From JBCCGE01 sp039029455 (GTDB lineage: Bacteria; Pseudomonadota; Gammaproteobacteria; Arenicellales; Poriferihabitantaceae), in contig JBCCGE010000016.1 of the NCBI GenBank assembly GCA_039029455.1, forward strand, positions 1 to 49,773: 49,773 bases of DNA, in the 5' to 3' direction. The translations under genes were made by a program, and so were the position numbers. Position 1 is the first letter of the stretch. The number at the start of each line of letters is the position of its first letter. This document shows, in pieces, positions 26,485 to 35,402 of the stretch. The notes beneath the pieces are model-generated. The model had not been told where the DNA came from. It worked only from the letters and a program-made list of their open reading frames with translations, and did no database searches.

Positions 26485-27669
26485 ATGAAAAAACTCATTC
26501 TGGCATCGGCTGTCATGGCAGCCGTCGGCACCCAGACGGTTCAGGCTGAAGACATCAAAGTCGGTGTTTTCCTGGGCTTCACGGGCGCCATCGAATCGAT
26601 CGTGGCCGACATGGGCCCGGGCGCTGAACTGGCCATCAGTGAGGTTTCAGACAGTGGCAAGCTGCTGGGCGGGTCAACAGTAACCGCAGTGCGCGGCGAC
26701 ACCACCTGCACTGACGCTGCAGTCGCAACCGCAGCTGCAGAGCGTCTGATTACCTCCGACAAGGTCAGCGCAATTGTGGGCGGCGACTGCTCCGGCGTCA
26801 CTACCGCTGCACTGCAAAACGTCGCGATGCCAAACGGCGTTGTGATGATCTCACCTTCTGCAACGTCACCGGCGTTGTCAACGATCGAAGATAACGGCCT
26901 GTTTTTCCGCACCGCACCCTCTGATGCGCGTCAGGGCGAAATTGTTTCTGACATCCTCAATGAAAAGGGTGTGAAGTCCATCGCGATTACCTACACCAAC
27001 AACGACTATGGGAAAGGCCTGGCTGAAAGCATCGAGCGCAACTACAAAGCGTCCGGCGGATCGGTCACCATCAACGCCGCTCACGAAGACGGTAAAGGCG
27101 ACTACAGCGCTGAAGTTGGCGCACTGGCCGCAGCCGGTGGTGACGTTCTGGTCGTCGCGGGATATGTTGATCAGGGCGGCAAAGGCATCATCCAGGCGTC
27201 TCTCGACACCGGTGCATTCGACACCTTCTACCTGCCGGACGGCATGGTAGGTGACGCACTGCCCGAAGCCATTGGCTCCGACCTGAACGGATCGTATGGC
27301 GCCAATCCGGGAACTGACAGCCCGGGTGCAGCCAAGTTTGCCGAAATGGCCACCTCGGCGGGTTTCAAAGCCGGTCCTTTTTCCGCAGAGTCCTATGACG
27401 CAGCGGCGCTGATTCTGCTAGCAATGCAGGCGGCGGGCTCTTCCGAAAGCGCGAAGCTGAAAGAGAAAGTGATGGAAGTCGCTAACGCACCGGGCGAAAA
27501 AATCTTCCCGGGTGAACTGGCGAAAGCGCTGGAAATCATCGCCGGTGGTGGTGATGTCGATTATGTCGGCGCCTCTGCTGTTGAACTGGTCGGTGCCGGC
27601 GAAAGCGCGGGCAACTACCGCCAGATCGAAATTGCTGACGGCAAAGTCACGACAGTGGGTTATCGGTAG
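26485..27669 (+). CDS. livK: Liv-type periplasmic substrate-binding protein
   Basis: Periplasmic binding protein of 394 residues, type I fold. The signal peptide is MKKLILASAVMAAVGTQTVQA, cut before EDIKVGVFLGFTG. The binding cleft residues lie around SPSATSPALS and TYTNNDYGKGLAES. The ATG at 26485 follows a consensus AGGAGA site; 31 extra residues from 26392 would precede the signal peptide. A 186-bp gap after livM may hold its own promoter, which is common because binding proteins are made in excess. A strong terminator follows. Ligand probably an amino acid; not certain. Confidence 0.92.
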   Translation: MKKLILASAVMAAVGTQTVQAEDIKVGVFLGFTGAIESIVADMGPGAELAISEVSDSGKLLGGSTVTAVRGDTTCTDAAVATAAAERLITSDKVSAIVGGDCSGVTTAALQNVAMPNGVVMISPSATSPALSTIEDNGLFFRTAPSDARQGEIVSDILNEKGVKSIAITYTNNDYGKGLAESIERNYKASGGSVTINAAHEDGKGDYSAEVGALAAAGGDVLVVAGYVDQGGKGIIQASLDTGAFDTFYLPDGMVGDALPEAIGSDLNGSYGANPGTDSPGAAKFAEMATSAGFKAGPFSAESYDAAALILLAMQAAGSSESAKLKEKVMEVANAPGEKIFPGELAKALEIIAGGGDVDYVGASAVELVGAGESAGNYRQIEIADGKVTTVGYR

Positions 27670-27707
27670 TTTGATCAACCCGGCAGTCATTCGTTGACTG
27701 CACGATC

Positions 27708-27737
27708 AAAAAACCCCGGCGATTGCCGGGGTTTTTT
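27708..27737 (+). terminator. Terminator of the liv operon
   Basis: Thirteen-base arms (aaaaaaccccggc and gccggggtttttt) with loop gatt and a terminal T run, about 40 bp past the livK stop. A textbook intrinsic terminator, possibly active in both directions. Confidence 0.92.
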
Positions 27738-27739
27738 AT

Positions 27740-28070
27740 CGTCTTCGGAAAGTTGCCGCAGCTTTAACTATTCGCCCGATATCCAGGGTCATCGAAGTCG
27801 AATTAAGTAAACCGAATTCGGCTTTTGGTAAAACTTTCAGCACTCTGGCTTATTGACAGTCATATTCACTATCACCCTGATCGACCGGAGCGGTGCACGC
27901 ACTAAAGGTAACCGTCGTTCTGAACTACCGGCACCAGGTGATCTCACTAATGTCTCCAGCTGACAACATTTGAAAATTCTCGGGCTCTGAGATACATCAC
28001 TGGAAGTTGACAGGTACGGGGCGGTCATCCGCTCTGCTGCTGTGGTGATTCGAGCTTATGGGGGGCGACT
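27740..28070. other. Gene-free stretch upstream of the LPMO
   Basis: About 330 bases with no ORF that looks coded and no RNA family I recognise. It contains ccgaattcgg, a perfect 10-base palindrome. The promoter of the LPMO gene must lie here, but I cannot point to convincing -35/-10 boxes. Confidence 0.5.
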
Positions 28071-28808
28071 GTGAATCCATTGTTATCCAACCTCGTGCGA
28101 TTGTTTTTAGCGTCGCTGTTCGGTTGTTTGTTCCTGATTACGTCGAAGCCCGCGCTATCCCACGGCACAATCCTTGTCCCTGAAAGTCGGATATACAAGT
28201 GCCGATTCAGCGGCAATCCGGAAAATCACGCTGATCCTGCATGTCGAGCGGCGATTGACCTGGGAGGCACCCAACCCATTTACGACTGGACCGCGATATT
28301 GCAATCGAATGCCGACAGTCAGCACGAAGACGTTGTGCCCGATGGCGAACTGTGCGGTGGCGGGAATGCGGCATTCGTCGGCATGAATCTGACACGTACA
28401 GACTGGCAGACCACGTCGATATCACCGGATTCCAACGGTGAATTTGAATTCATCTACTACGCAACCGCCCCCCATGCGACCAAAGACATGATCATGTATA
28501 TCACCCGCCCCCAATGGCAGCCGGGAGACACGCTCAGGTGGGATGATCTCGAGGAGTTCTGCCGCTTCGGCAATGTACCTCTGGAACAGGACGCAGACAA
28601 TAAAGACATTTACCGAATGCGATGCGATTTACCCGAGCGCACCGGAACACACATCATCTACAACGTCTGGCAGCGATCCGACAGCCCTGAGGCGTTTTAT
28701 TCCTGCAGTGACGTGGAGTTTAAAGGACTGAATCCTGCACCGCCTGTACAGGAGATATGCATGCCGGTTTTAGATCGGTCGAATAACCTGTCAATGATCT
28801 GCTTCTGA
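28071..28808 (+). CDS. Lytic polysaccharide monooxygenase, AA10 family
   Basis: Secreted copper enzyme that oxidatively cleaves chitin or cellulose. A signal peptide of 30 residues ends ALS, leaving His31 (HGTILVPESR) as the mature N-terminus, the first ligand of the copper histidine brace. The second ligand is His135 in ATAPHATKDM, and an axial Phe is plausible in EAFYSC. About 245 residues in all, so it is a single catalytic domain with no carbohydrate-binding module. GTG start at 28071 with a GGGGGG site. Chitin is the likely target for a marine bacterium, but cellulose cannot be excluded. Confidence 0.9.
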   Translation: MNPLLSNLVRLFLASLFGCLFLITSKPALSHGTILVPESRIYKCRFSGNPENHADPACRAAIDLGGTQPIYDWTAILQSNADSQHEDVVPDGELCGGGNAAFVGMNLTRTDWQTTSISPDSNGEFEFIYYATAPHATKDMIMYITRPQWQPGDTLRWDDLEEFCRFGNVPLEQDADNKDIYRMRCDLPERTGTHIIYNVWQRSDSPEAFYSCSDVEFKGLNPAPPVQEICMPVLDRSNNLSMICF

Positions 28809-28921
28809 CTCGCGCTACCCGATGCGCGAAGAGTCTCTCAGATGCAATAACTGGTAGTATTCCTGCCATTGAAATCGCATTCCCACATAACGAAATGCGT
28901 ATATGAAAAGCAGGAGTGCCT

Positions 28922-29314
28922 ATGCCACTTAAAAAAAGTTCGGCTGATCTGGTCAGAGAAGCCAACAGTCGAATTACAACACTGTCGCAGGATGAAGCGC
29001 TGTCCATACTCGGCCAAGATGGCGTTCAGTTTGTAGATATTCGGGACATCCGAGAACTGGAAAGGGAAGGATTTATTCCGGGGGCCTTCCACGCCCCCCG
29101 TGGGATGCTTGAGTTCTGGGTGGATCCCGATAGTCCTTACTACAAATCGGTTTTTGGTGAGGGTAAACAACTGGTTTTATACTGCCAGTCCGGCTGGCGG
29201 TCAGCACTGGCAACCGCGACCATACAGGATATGGGCGTGGAAAATGTCGGCCACATCGAAGGCGGTTTCAAAAGCTGGAAAGCGTCAGGTTCTCCGGTTA
29301 AGGAGAAAGCCTGA
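28922..29314 (+). CDS. Rhodanese-like sulfurtransferase
   Basis: Single rhodanese domain of 130 residues, cytoplasmic. The active-site loop is LYCQSGWRSA with the persulfide-forming Cys, after the usual FVDIRDIRELEREGFIPGA strand-helix pattern. It ends in GGFKSWKASG. The ATG at 28922 fits the CAGGAG ribosome site better than the GTG at 28916. Likely moves sulfane sulfur, for example to cyanide or thiols. It is followed after only 6 bp by the interrupted acetyltransferase gene, so the two form one transcript. Confidence 0.9.
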   Translation: MPLKKSSADLVREANSRITTLSQDEALSILGQDGVQFVDIRDIRELEREGFIPGAFHAPRGMLEFWVDPDSPYYKSVFGEGKQLVLYCQSGWRSALATATIQDMGVENVGHIEGGFKSWKASGSPVKEKA

Positions 29315-29320
29315 GATACA

Positions 29321-29794
29321 TTGACTGAAATAACCATCCGAGAGCTGATCGCCTCAAAGCCGGAGGAGATGACCGAGCTTCTCGATCTGTTTGCGGTCGT
29401 CTTCGACGATCAAGACACTTACAGCCGAAACAGACCAGATAACGCCTATCAAAGCAAACTTCTGCAGTCCGGTACATTTATCGCCCTGCTCGCCAGCGTC
29501 AACGGGCAAACCGCGGGCGGACTTGCTGCGTAGGAGCTGCGTAAGTTTGAGCAGGAACGAAGTGAGATTTATATTTACGATCTCGGTGTTTACGAAGGTT
29601 TCAGACGAAAAGGCGTTGCGTCCAAACTGATAAGGTACTTGCAAGCCATTGCCAAAAACCGAAATGCATGGGTTGTGTTTGTACAGGCCGATCGTGGTGA
29701 CAATCCGGCGATTGCGTTATACAGCGCTCTGGGTATCAGAGAGAACGTTCTGCATTTTGATCTGCCGGTTTTGACCCAGCACAAAGACAACTAG
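29321..29794 (+). pseudogene. AAC(3)-I-like GNAT acetyltransferase interrupted by an amber codon
   Basis: GNAT-fold protein close to aminoglycoside 3-N-acetyltransferase I: DLFAVVFDDQDTYS near the start, then TFIALLAS and GGLAA, a TAG at 29531-29533, then in the same frame KFEQERSEIYIYDL, the acetyl-CoA loop RRKGVA, FVQAD, and LGIREN. In AAC(3)-I a Tyr follows LAA, so one base change from TAC or TAT would give TAG. The rest of the 157-codon frame is intact and uses no other stop. It could be a recent nonsense pseudogene, a sequencing error, or a read-through product. The start is a TTG with AGGAG upstream. Confidence 0.85.
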
Positions 29795-29851
29795 CGTCTC
29801 CGGCTTCCAACCAGATTGCCACGTCGCTATGACGATTTCTTAGGTCCGTCG

Positions 29852-31195
29852 CTAAACCTGGTCCGGTGTGCCCGGTTTTATTGGTGGATGCAGCTCAAGG
29901 CTTTGATTAAACGCCTGCACCATTTTCGCAATTGGACCGAGAACCCAGGACTGTTCCACCAGACAATTGGTCTCTTCTTTGGGGTCCTGAATCAAATTAA
30001 ACAGCATAGGCGATTCAAGTTTGCCAATCCCTTGATTGACCTCGGGCTCCCAGTAGTAGTGGTACTTCCAGTCCCGCCACTTTGCCGCTCGTAACTCCTG
30101 CTTAATATAGAACAGGAAACCCTCCCGGTTTGATGTCGATTGCTGTCGCAGAAAACCCGACTGATCGATACCATCTATCGGGCGATCATCCGGAATCGAT
30201 TGCGCGCACCCAGCTATGGAAATCAACGTTGTATAGAGGTCTGCGATGTGCATGATCTCATCACTGACCGCGCCTTCAGGAATGTTCCCGGGCCATCGGA
30301 AAATAGCGGGTGATCGAAGTCCGCCTTCCATGGCGGTGTGATACGTGCCCCTCCAGTACCCGGCTGTCCCGCGCCACGGATCCCTGAATTCGGGTCCGTT
30401 GTCCGACGCGAATATCACCAGTGTGTTGTCGGCGAGATTCAATCGGTCCAGCTCGTCGAAAATTTCGCCCGCGCGAAAATCCAGTTCCGCCAGAGAGTCC
30501 GCCATTTCTCCAAAACCGGTCCGTCCCATAAAGTCCGGATGTGCCAGACAGGGGAAATGCACTTGCGTCATGGGTGCGTACAAAAAGAAAGGACGACCGG
30601 CTTTTGCCTGTTCCTGAATAAAACGCCGACTTCGGCTGACCACTTCGGCGTCGATCAAACGTCTCGCTTCCATGTCAAAAACCCCGAGATTTTGAGGCGA
30701 CCCACCTGCCTTGCCCTCCATCAGATACGGCTTGCTGACGGCACTGCTGTCGAAACCGACAGCCTCAGTAAAATATGCCTCATTGAGTGTCCGGGGCAGC
30801 CCGAACCAGTCGTCAAAGCCCCTGTCACCCGGAAGTCGACCCGGGACATCACCCAGATGCCACTTTCCGTAGTGTGCGGTTGCGTAGCCGTTTTCGTTAA
30901 GAATCTCAGGTAACAGACGCTCCCATCGCATTAATCCCTGCGGTACGCCCGCGGGCAGAGACTGCAACGCTCCGGTTCGAATCGGGTGCCGACCCGTCAT
31001 CAGCGCAGAACGCGTCGGAACACAGTCACTCTCGACATTGAAGTTCGTCAAGCGTAAGCCCAGTGTCGCCAGATGATCCAGCCTTGGCGTTTCAGTGCCT
31101 CGCAAAACGCCCCCGCCGTAACAACCCAGTTCACCCCAACCCAGATTGTCGGCAAGGATCAGAACGATATTGGGCTTTTGGTTCTGTGCGTGCAT
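29852..31195 (-). CDS. Sulfatase (formylglycine-dependent)
   Basis: Arylsulfatase-type hydrolase, 447 residues, probably cytoplasmic because no signal peptide precedes NIVLILADNLGWGELGCY. The sulfatase signature C-x-P-x-R is CVPTR at residues 58-62, the Cys being the one converted to formylglycine. Metal ligands are the N-terminal ADN and the later FASDNGPEF. No formylglycine-generating enzyme gene is in the window. Its substrate may be a sulfated sugar or aryl sulfate. It is convergent with the acetyltransferase and divergent from the SDR gene. Confidence 0.9.
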   Translation of the reverse strand: MHAQNQKPNIVLILADNLGWGELGCYGGGVLRGTETPRLDHLATLGLRLTNFNVESDCVPTRSALMTGRHPIRTGALQSLPAGVPQGLMRWERLLPEILNENGYATAHYGKWHLGDVPGRLPGDRGFDDWFGLPRTLNEAYFTEAVGFDSSAVSKPYLMEGKAGGSPQNLGVFDMEARRLIDAEVVSRSRRFIQEQAKAGRPFFLYAPMTQVHFPCLAHPDFMGRTGFGEMADSLAELDFRAGEIFDELDRLNLADNTLVIFASDNGPEFRDPWRGTAGYWRGTYHTAMEGGLRSPAIFRWPGNIPEGAVSDEIMHIADLYTTLISIAGCAQSIPDDRPIDGIDQSGFLRQQSTSNREGFLFYIKQELRAAKWRDWKYHYYWEPEVNQGIGKLESPMLFNLIQDPKEETNCLVEQSWVLGPIAKMVQAFNQSLELHPPIKPGTPDQV

Positions 31196-31403
31196 GACCG
31201 GATAATGGACAGTTCTTTTCCAGCAACTGTAGCAGTATCAAGAACCGGTTAAAACTCGGAAGCAGACTGAAATAATCTCTGTCAATTCCGTTGCCTATAG
31301 TGTCAGGAATGGCGTGATCTGATGGCAATATGTCACCATTTGAGACTGAATGGCATGATTGGGGTCAGTACACTGCGCCCAACTTAATCAATGACATTCC
31401 GAC

Positions 31404-32186
31404 ATGACGCATCACAACACCGCACTGATCACAGGCGCTTCCGGTGGAATCGGTAAAGCGCTGGCTGAAATCCATGCCCGAAACGGCGGCGATCTGGTAC
31501 TTGTCGCACGATCTGAAGACAAACTCAATGATATTAAAAGTCAACTCGAGTCAGACTACGCGATCTCGGCGACCGTGATCGCGGAGGATCTGTCGAACCC
31601 CGACTCGGCAGACCGTCTCTTCGAAAAGACCGAGAGTCTCGGGCTTGAAATTGATGTACTTATTAACAACGCGGGCTTTGGCGGTCACGGTCTTTTTCAC
31701 AACCGCAATCTCGATGAGGAACAGGCTATGATGCAGGTCAACATGAATACTTTAACTCGACTGACCCATCACTATTTACAGGGAATGGTTGCACGTCGCA
31801 GAGGCCGGGTTTTAAATGTTTCGTCAACGGCATCTTTTATGCCGGGTCCTCTGCAGGCGGTCTACTACGCCACAAAGGCCTACGTCACTTCATTCAGTCA
31901 GGCGGTTGCCCAGGAAATTGAGGAATTCGGGGTCACTGTAACTGCTTTGTGCCCGGGCGCTGTTGATACAGGATTTGTTGCCGCAAGTAATCTGCACGGC
32001 AATGATCTGTGGAAAAACGCACGTAGTGCAGAATCCGTTGCAGAATGCGGCTACAAAGCGATGCAAAACGGTGAGCTGGTAGCGTTTAATGAATTCGGAC
32101 TCAGGTTTATGATCAACTGGATCATTCCACTACTGCCGCGAAGACTGGTACTCAAAATATCTCGCAGAACCATGGAGATATCCTGA
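31404..32186 (+). CDS. Short-chain dehydrogenase/reductase
   Basis: NAD(P)-dependent oxidoreductase of 260 residues. The cofactor motif TGASGGIG lies near residues 10-17 and the structural NNAG near 88. The catalytic set is Ser in NVSSTASF and Tyr/Lys in YYATK. The ATG at 31404 matches the usual family start. The AraC-type regulator begins 28 bp after its stop, so the two are probably co-transcribed. Substrate unknown; the C-terminus is rich in hydrophobic residues (FMINWIIPLLPRR), as in the DltE-like group. Confidence 0.9.
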   Translation: MTHHNTALITGASGGIGKALAEIHARNGGDLVLVARSEDKLNDIKSQLESDYAISATVIAEDLSNPDSADRLFEKTESLGLEIDVLINNAGFGGHGLFHNRNLDEEQAMMQVNMNTLTRLTHHYLQGMVARRRGRVLNVSSTASFMPGPLQAVYYATKAYVTSFSQAVAQEIEEFGVTVTALCPGAVDTGFVAASNLHGNDLWKNARSAESVAECGYKAMQNGELVAFNEFGLRFMINWIIPLLPRRLVLKISRRTMEIS

Positions 32187-32213
32187 TTTCCTGGTTCTGA
32201 CTTTTTTCCTTCT

Positions 32214-33209
32214 ATGAAACGGGCAAATAAATTTGTTTTTGCAAAGAACTGGCTGCTGTTGATCCGTGATCTAGGGATCGATGTGGCGGATGTTTTGACC
32301 TGCGCACAGCTCCCGGCCGATCTGTTCAACCGTGATGAGGTTTTGCTGTCACCCGCTGAGTATTTCCAGCTCTGGAGAGGACTCGAAACAGCATCAGGCG
32401 ACGAATATTTTGCCCTTCGTGTCGCCGGGAAACTCAGCGTGGAAGCGTTTGATCCGGCTATTTTTGCGTGTCTCTGCAGCGAAAACTTAAACACCGCGCT
32501 TGCCAGACTACAGAAATACAAACCGCTCATCGGCCCCCTTGCTCTTACTATTGAAAGCACCCACAAGCTTACAAAGTTGACGATAGACTGCTACGGGATT
32601 GACGGCAGACTACCCAAAAGCCTTGCATTAACTGAACTGGTGTTCTTTACGCAGGTCGCGCGGCTGGCCACTCGCGTGAAACTTCGTCCTGAGACCGTCA
32701 CACTGCCTGAATTGCCAGACGACGCAGCACCCTATCGCGACTATTTTGGATGCGACCTGAAGATTTCGGACACCATCGAAATTCACTTCAGGACAGAGGA
32801 TGCCGAGCGGCCTTTCATGACATCGAACTCGCCGATGTGGCGCTTTTTCGAACAAACGCTGAATCAAAGACTGAGAGACATGAATCAATCTGCGTCCATG
32901 ACCGAACGCGTCAAAGCCGTTCTGCTTGAAACACTGCCGGCCGGCGACAGCTCGATAGAACGGGTATGCGACAAGCTTGCAGTCAGCAAACGAACGTTAC
33001 AGCGCAAGTTATCCGCAGAGGCAGAATCCTATCAGTCGGTATTGCAACAGGTACGAAAGGAGCTTGCCAATCATTACCTCAAACACTCAACGATTTCTTT
33101 GGGTGAGATTTCCTTTATGTTGGGATTTAGTGAACCCAATTCGTTTTACCGGGCCTACAACCAATGGAACGGCGTAACCCCCGGGCAGTTTCGGGAATTA
33201 CATCACTAA
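32214..33209 (+). CDS. AraC-family transcriptional regulator
   Basis: 331 residues: an N-terminal arabinose-binding-like effector domain (the OruR/ArgR-like Arabinose_bd group) followed by a C-terminal double helix-turn-helix. The first HTH is around VCDKLAVSKRTLQRKLSAE and the second around ISLGEISFMLGFSEPNSFYR, ending in the typical GVTPGQFR. The SDR gene immediately upstream is its most likely target, or its partner in one operon. The effector is unknown. Confidence 0.9.
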   Translation: MKRANKFVFAKNWLLLIRDLGIDVADVLTCAQLPADLFNRDEVLLSPAEYFQLWRGLETASGDEYFALRVAGKLSVEAFDPAIFACLCSENLNTALARLQKYKPLIGPLALTIESTHKLTKLTIDCYGIDGRLPKSLALTELVFFTQVARLATRVKLRPETVTLPELPDDAAPYRDYFGCDLKISDTIEIHFRTEDAERPFMTSNSPMWRFFEQTLNQRLRDMNQSASMTERVKAVLLETLPAGDSSIERVCDKLAVSKRTLQRKLSAEAESYQSVLQQVRKELANHYLKHSTISLGEISFMLGFSEPNSFYRAYNQWNGVTPGQFRELHH

Positions 33210-33233
33210 CTCCTTTCTGAAAGCGGCGCTGCA

Positions 33234-33309
33234 CTCCTCATAGTGACGTGTTTCTTATCCCCGTCGTTGCCCTCCTCATAATAACGCGTTTCTTATCCCT
33301 GTGATTGCG
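33234..33309. repeat. Two 38-bp imperfect tandem repeats
   Basis: Unit 1 at 33234-33271 and unit 2 at 33272-33309 both begin ctcctcata and share gtttcttatccc, differing at about seven positions. They lie between the AraC gene and the convergent binding-protein gene. Only two copies with no spacers, so not CRISPR. Confidence 0.7.
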
Positions 33310-33353
33310 AGCCGAAGGAGTGGCAATTTCGTCAATAGGATGCGGAAATCGAC

Positions 33354-34097
33354 CTATTGGTATCGAGCTTCAATCTCGGCGATAACACCCGAAGCGCGCA
33401 TTGCCTGAAGTTCACTGTTCAATCGGTCGACAATTTCGTCGGGCGTATTGATGTTCATCGCAATCGCCATAATCGTCTCTCGAAAAGTGAAGACCGGTTC
33501 AAAACCGCTCAGACCCTCAAGACTGGCCTGATAAGGCCCGAGCAGATGACCTGTGGCCCAAAGATCAATACGATCGCGGGCCAGCTTTCTCGCATTCAGG
33601 CTATCGTGAGGCGTTAAATCAAGATCAAAGCCCTGATCCGCCAGAAAAAGGGCAACGGCATCTCCCTGATAACCGCCTACTTTCAACCCTTTAGCGTCAT
33701 CAAGACTGCTGATTTCGATGTCGTTGCGTTCTCTGGCCAGAAATACCCAGTTGTTCTGCACCAACGGTCCGACCCATTTAAACTTGGGCTCACGCTCCGC
33801 GGTCCGCGTCGTTGAAAACACGGCTGTATTCTGTTCCTCAAGCGCCATATTGAACGCACGCTGCCATGGCAACAACTCCATGGTGTACTCCACACCCGAG
33901 CGTTCAAACAGCGTCTCAACAATTTCTGTCGAAATGCCGATGATTTTTTCGTCCTCGTTGTTCATATTGAACGGAGGATAGGTTTCGGTTTTAAGGTGTA
34001 TGGTCTGCGCGTGAACTGAATGAACACAACTTAGAGCAATCAATACGAAGAACGATGGAACAGTCAGATTCCGCAAAATGCGATTAGATGAAAACAT
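33354..34097 (-). CDS. Periplasmic amino-acid-type substrate-binding protein
   Basis: Stand-alone SBP_bac_3 protein of 247 residues. The signal peptide (FVLIALSCVHSVHA) is followed by ETYPPFNM, the typical start of the binding domain, then GISTEIVETLFERSG and a second lobe with KGLKVGGYQGDAVA. The ATG at 34097 has a consensus CAGGAGG site three bases upstream of TTACATG, so the extra 11 residues to 34130 are rejected. No permease or ATPase is adjacent. Such orphans may feed a transporter elsewhere or act as a sensor. Confidence 0.85.
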   Translation of the reverse strand: MFSSNRILRNLTVPSFFVLIALSCVHSVHAQTIHLKTETYPPFNMNNEDEKIIGISTEIVETLFERSGVEYTMELLPWQRAFNMALEEQNTAVFSTTRTAEREPKFKWVGPLVQNNWVFLARERNDIEISSLDDAKGLKVGGYQGDAVALFLADQGFDLDLTPHDSLNARKLARDRIDLWATGHLLGPYQASLEGLSGFEPVFTFRETIMAIAMNINTPDEIVDRLNSELQAMRASGVIAEIEARYQ

Positions 34098-34308
34098 GTA
34101 ACCTCCTGAAAATGATATCTGGGCAATCAATCGATTGCGGCTTTATCCGTGAGCGTAATTAGAGGTCCTGACCGCTATTCTTAAGCAAAATCGACGCCAA
34201 GTCTATTACAAATCAGATATTTAGATCGGTTTTTCAAGATTTATCCTGCAGCAGAATTGCATCGCATTAAACGGTAAAATTCGCCCTTTATCAAAAAAGG
34301 CAGTTCAA

Positions 34309-34575
34309 ATGGCGGGCGGATGGGCTCACGACGGCGCGGTACAGGATCAGATCGACGCCAGCATAAAGGATGCGGTAGAGCGCGCACGAAGTCAGCTCCC
34401 GTCCGGCGACAGTCTGACCCACTGTGAAGAGTGTGGGGACGCAATTCCTGAGGCCCGTCGTGCCGCCGTACCCGGTGTTAAGTTTTGTGTACCGTGCCAG
34501 TCCGAAGCGGACACCGCGGCAACGACATATCAGGGATACAATCGAAAAGGCAGCAAAGACAGTCAGCTCAGATAG
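34309..34575 (+). CDS. DksA/TraR-family C4 zinc-finger protein (YbiI-like)
   Basis: Small cytoplasmic protein of 88 residues with a C-x2-C-x17-C-x2-C zinc site (CEECGDAIPEARR and FCVPCQ). The length and the AVPGVKFCVPCQ segment match the YbiI group, which lacks the long coiled coil needed by DksA to enter the RNA polymerase channel. So its role is probably different from DksA; unknown. ATG at 34309 with AAAAAAGG upstream. Confidence 0.88.
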   Translation: MAGGWAHDGAVQDQIDASIKDAVERARSQLPSGDSLTHCEECGDAIPEARRAAVPGVKFCVPCQSEADTAATTYQGYNRKGSKDSQLR

Positions 34576-34713
34576 CGTCGGTAAACATGGAAACGATACT
34601 CGAGCCACCTGTGAGATCCGCGGTTTACCGTCTGCGTATCCACTGCGATAATCGCGTGATTCATTTGAGCCCCTAATCCAGCATTCTCCTAATCACGGGC
34701 CGTTAGCGATCAC

Positions 34714-35397
34714 GTGCGTAATTCCAGTCGAGAGATCAAGTTTCTTTTTCACCCCGCGCATCACCATCGCCTGACGATGGCGCTGACCCATATCTGTCAG
34801 ACAGACGCGACGCATCATCTCAATACCGTCTCAAGTGTGTACTTCGACACAGACGACTGGCGACTGGCCCGGGAAAAGGCGGCCAGCGACTATTTGAAGA
34901 CCAAACTTCGAGTTCGCTGGTATACAAACACCAGCCATCATGAATCCCCCTACATTCTGGAACTGAAGTCCAAGATCGGATCGACTCGGCAGAAGCAGCG
35001 AATAGAGATTGGCACAACCAAAGTGCCGATCACACGGTTGCTTGTTCGAGATGACGTTCGTTCGGTCATATCTGATCTTTTGGGCGAACATGCTAGGGAC
35101 TACTCCCGGCTTTTACTTCGCCCCCGATTGCTTGTTCGCTATCATCGACACAGATATACAGATTGGCAGACAAACTCCAGAATCGCTGTTGACCATGAAG
35201 TTCGTGCCGCCAGGGTTCTGGATAACGGTAATCTCATTACCCCTTTCATTCCTCTTTCCAGTTCGGTTTTGGAACTCAAAGGCCCTCTCGATGAGCTCCC
35301 CCCCAAACTCAGGCGCCTGAACGGCGTGCAGCTTAAAAAAGCAGCGTATTCAAAATACTACAACGCGTTCTGCGCTTTAACCCATTACAAACAATAA
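34714..35397 (+). CDS. VTC-domain (polyphosphate-polymerase-like) protein
   Basis: 227-residue tunnel-fold protein of the VTC/CYTH-related superfamily. Basic and acidic tunnel positions are visible: REIKFLF at the start, SVYFDTDDW, LRVRWY, ILELKSK, RPRLLVRY and LELKGP near the end. In yeast Vtc4 such residues bind and polymerise polyphosphate. Whether this one polymerises is not proven by sequence. GTG start. It is followed 5 bp later by a DUF4956 membrane protein and then a CotH protein, a gene trio known from many bacteria. Confidence 0.85.
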   Translation: MRNSSREIKFLFHPAHHHRLTMALTHICQTDATHHLNTVSSVYFDTDDWRLAREKAASDYLKTKLRVRWYTNTSHHESPYILELKSKIGSTRQKQRIEIGTTKVPITRLLVRDDVRSVISDLLGEHARDYSRLLLRPRLLVRYHRHRYTDWQTNSRIAVDHEVRAARVLDNGNLITPFIPLSSSVLELKGPLDELPPKLRRLNGVQLKKAAYSKYYNAFCALTHYKQ

Positions 35398-35402
35398 TCT
35401 GA

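Noticed and set aside
27740..28070. Small ORF of 63 codons on the minus strand near 27837
   Set aside because: No ribosome site, no domain and no conserved composition; left as gene-free.
33234..33309. Possible CRISPR repeat
   Set aside because: Only two directly adjacent imperfect copies, no spacers and no cas genes.
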